The translations under genes were made by a program, and so were the position numbers. From positions 1 to 5,941 of the forward strand of contig CAIUSQ010000011.1 in assembly GCA_903901905.1 (NCBI GenBank): DNA of 5,941 nt, written 5' to 3'. Within the stretch, counting starts at the first letter, position 1. Every line of letters starts with the position of its first letter. The DNA comes from an uncultured Actinomycetes bacterium (lineage in GTDB: Bacteria; Actinomycetota; Actinomycetes; Nanopelagicales; Nanopelagicaceae). Shown here one piece after another: positions 5,414 to 5,941 of this stretch. The notes beneath the pieces were generated by a model, which saw nothing but the letters and a program-made list of their open reading frames with translations, did not search any database and was not told where the DNA came from.

Positions 5414-5899
5414 TTATTTGTTGGTGTTGTTTTTGCGTGCCGCACGAGATAAGAAGAGTGCAAAGACAAGCGCCAACACAATTCCGGTATTAACACCCAT
5501 TTCAATCAAAGCACGATTGAAGTATTCGGTTGTCTTCTCTTTCTCCATAGTGAGGGACGCTCCAACAGTAAGAATGTGTCGAACCGCTGCAATTACTCCG
5601 ATGATCAAGAAGCTATCTAATTGGAAGATTCCATCAGTGAAACGAACGATTACCGTTCTCATGATTTCCAGAATAATTACAACAAACAAGATGTCATTTA
5701 TTGCCTGAATCATTCCCAACGGGAAAAACGGGCGAGTTTCAATCAGGCGTTGCAGGCTATATCCAGCAGCTAATACGGAGATAACAAATAAAATTATTCC
5801 AAGAAAGCCATGCAAAATATCTTCAAGCTTGTCGATAAAGGTCACTGGGATAAGTGACTCATCGCCTGAAAGTAAACCCTTTACTGATTTGTACTTCAC
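5414..5899 (-). CDS. psiE: PsiE-family (phosphate-starvation-inducible E) membrane protein
   Basis: 161-residue integral membrane protein of the PsiE family (Pfam PF06146). Four hydrophobic segments are visible: about 32-52, 64-85, 96-113 and 135-151. The best family marker is DSFLIIGVIAAVRHILTVGA (95-114), with NDILFVVIILEIMRTVI (68-84) before it. The N-terminus and C-terminus (SRAARKNNTNK) are polar and basic, giving an inside/inside topology with four helices. E. coli PsiE is induced by phosphate starvation, but its biochemical role is unknown; nothing here ties this copy to phosphate, and I see no clear PhoB-box direct repeats in the 42 bases upstream. The start is GTG at 5899, supported by a GGGGG SD-like run (5909-5905) 5 bases upstream. 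No good terminator separates it from livH, so some read-through into the transporter operon is possible. Confidence 0.85.
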   Translation of the reverse strand: MKYKSVKGLLSGDESLIPVTFIDKLEDILHGFLGIILFVISVLAAGYSLQRLIETRPFFPLGMIQAINDILFVVIILEIMRTVIVRFTDGIFQLDSFLIIGVIAAVRHILTVGASLTMEKEKTTEYFNRALIEMGVNTGIVLALVFALFLSRAARKNNTNK

Positions 5900-5913
5900 A
5901 GTCGCCCCCTTTT

Positions 5914-5940
5914 ATCTACCCTTAATAGATAAGGGTAGAT
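5914..5940. repeat. Perfect 11-bp inverted repeat upstream of the PsiE gene
   Basis: The arms ATCTACCCTTA (5914-5924) and TAAGGGTAGAT (5930-5940) are perfectly complementary, with a 5-base loop (ATAGA). The repeat ends 4 bases before the GGGGG run that serves as SD for the PsiE gene. On the minus strand it is followed by AAAA and not a U run, so it does not look like a terminator for an upstream minus-strand gene. An operator or 5'-UTR hairpin is more likely. The window ends one base later, so the context is incomplete. Confidence 0.6.
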
Positions 5941-5941
5941 G

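Noticed and set aside
5343..5708. 121-codon open frame on the plus strand across the PsiE gene and the livH upstream gap
   Set aside because: It overlaps the PsiE gene antisense, its translation is low-complexity and basic with no recognisable domain, and it would run against every other gene in the window.
1..5941. CRISPR arrays, tRNA or rRNA genes, insertion sequences, phage or defence genes
   Set aside because: No regularly spaced repeats, no tRNA-like cloverleaf, no transposase and no terminal repeats are visible. The intergenic gaps are all under 180 bases and are accounted for.

Overview
The window is an AT-rich stretch, low-to-mid 40s % GC by eye, with every supported gene on the minus strand, so the genes read from right to left. 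The content is mostly ordinary: a complete branched-chain amino acid type (HAAT family) ABC importer, flanked by a PsiE-family membrane protein and the start of a metallo-beta-lactamase-fold hydrolase. The gene style suggests a streamlined free-living aquatic bacterium. My best guess is a freshwater actinobacterium of the acI/Nanopelagicales type, based on moderate GC, tight gene packing, actinobacterial-looking TAnnnT -10 elements, a possible leaderless start and the look of the signal peptide. This is an inference, and a Gram-negative host is not excluded.

Layout in transcription order. At 5899-5414 is a four-helix PsiE-family protein with a GTG start. A perfect 11-bp inverted repeat lies just upstream, at the window edge. 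A 144-base gap follows, holding a plausible promoter (-35 at 5356-5361, -10 at 5333-5338) and an 18-bp dyad (5305-5322) just after the expected transcription start. Then come livH, livM, livG and livF (5269-1852), packed with gaps of 2, 2 and 0 bases: two permeases and two ATPases. After a 178-base gap with its own candidate promoter and a strong Shine-Dalgarno (SD) sequence comes the extracellular substrate-binding protein (1673-426). A perfect 18-bp hairpin terminator follows at 336-377. Almost directly after it begins an MBL-fold hydrolase resembling N-acyl-homoserine lactonases (299 to beyond position 1). Its candidate -10 box is placed so that the mRNA could be leaderless.

How the parts work together. 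The binding protein captures a ligand outside the membrane, most likely leucine, isoleucine or valine or a related amino acid or amide. It delivers the ligand to the LivH/LivM channel, and LivG and LivF hydrolyse ATP to drive import. The binding protein gene is set apart from the permease operon by its own promoter, a better SD, a terminator and a marked preference for the Lys codon AAG. This fits a need for excess binding protein.

I found no clearly new system. The non-coding points most worth a second look are a 9-base word (CTTAACCTA) placed 26 and 27 bases upstream of the livH and binding-protein start codons, the dyad over the livH promoter region, and the terminator/leaderless-promoter junction. 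On the protein side, the binding protein lacks a lipobox cysteine.
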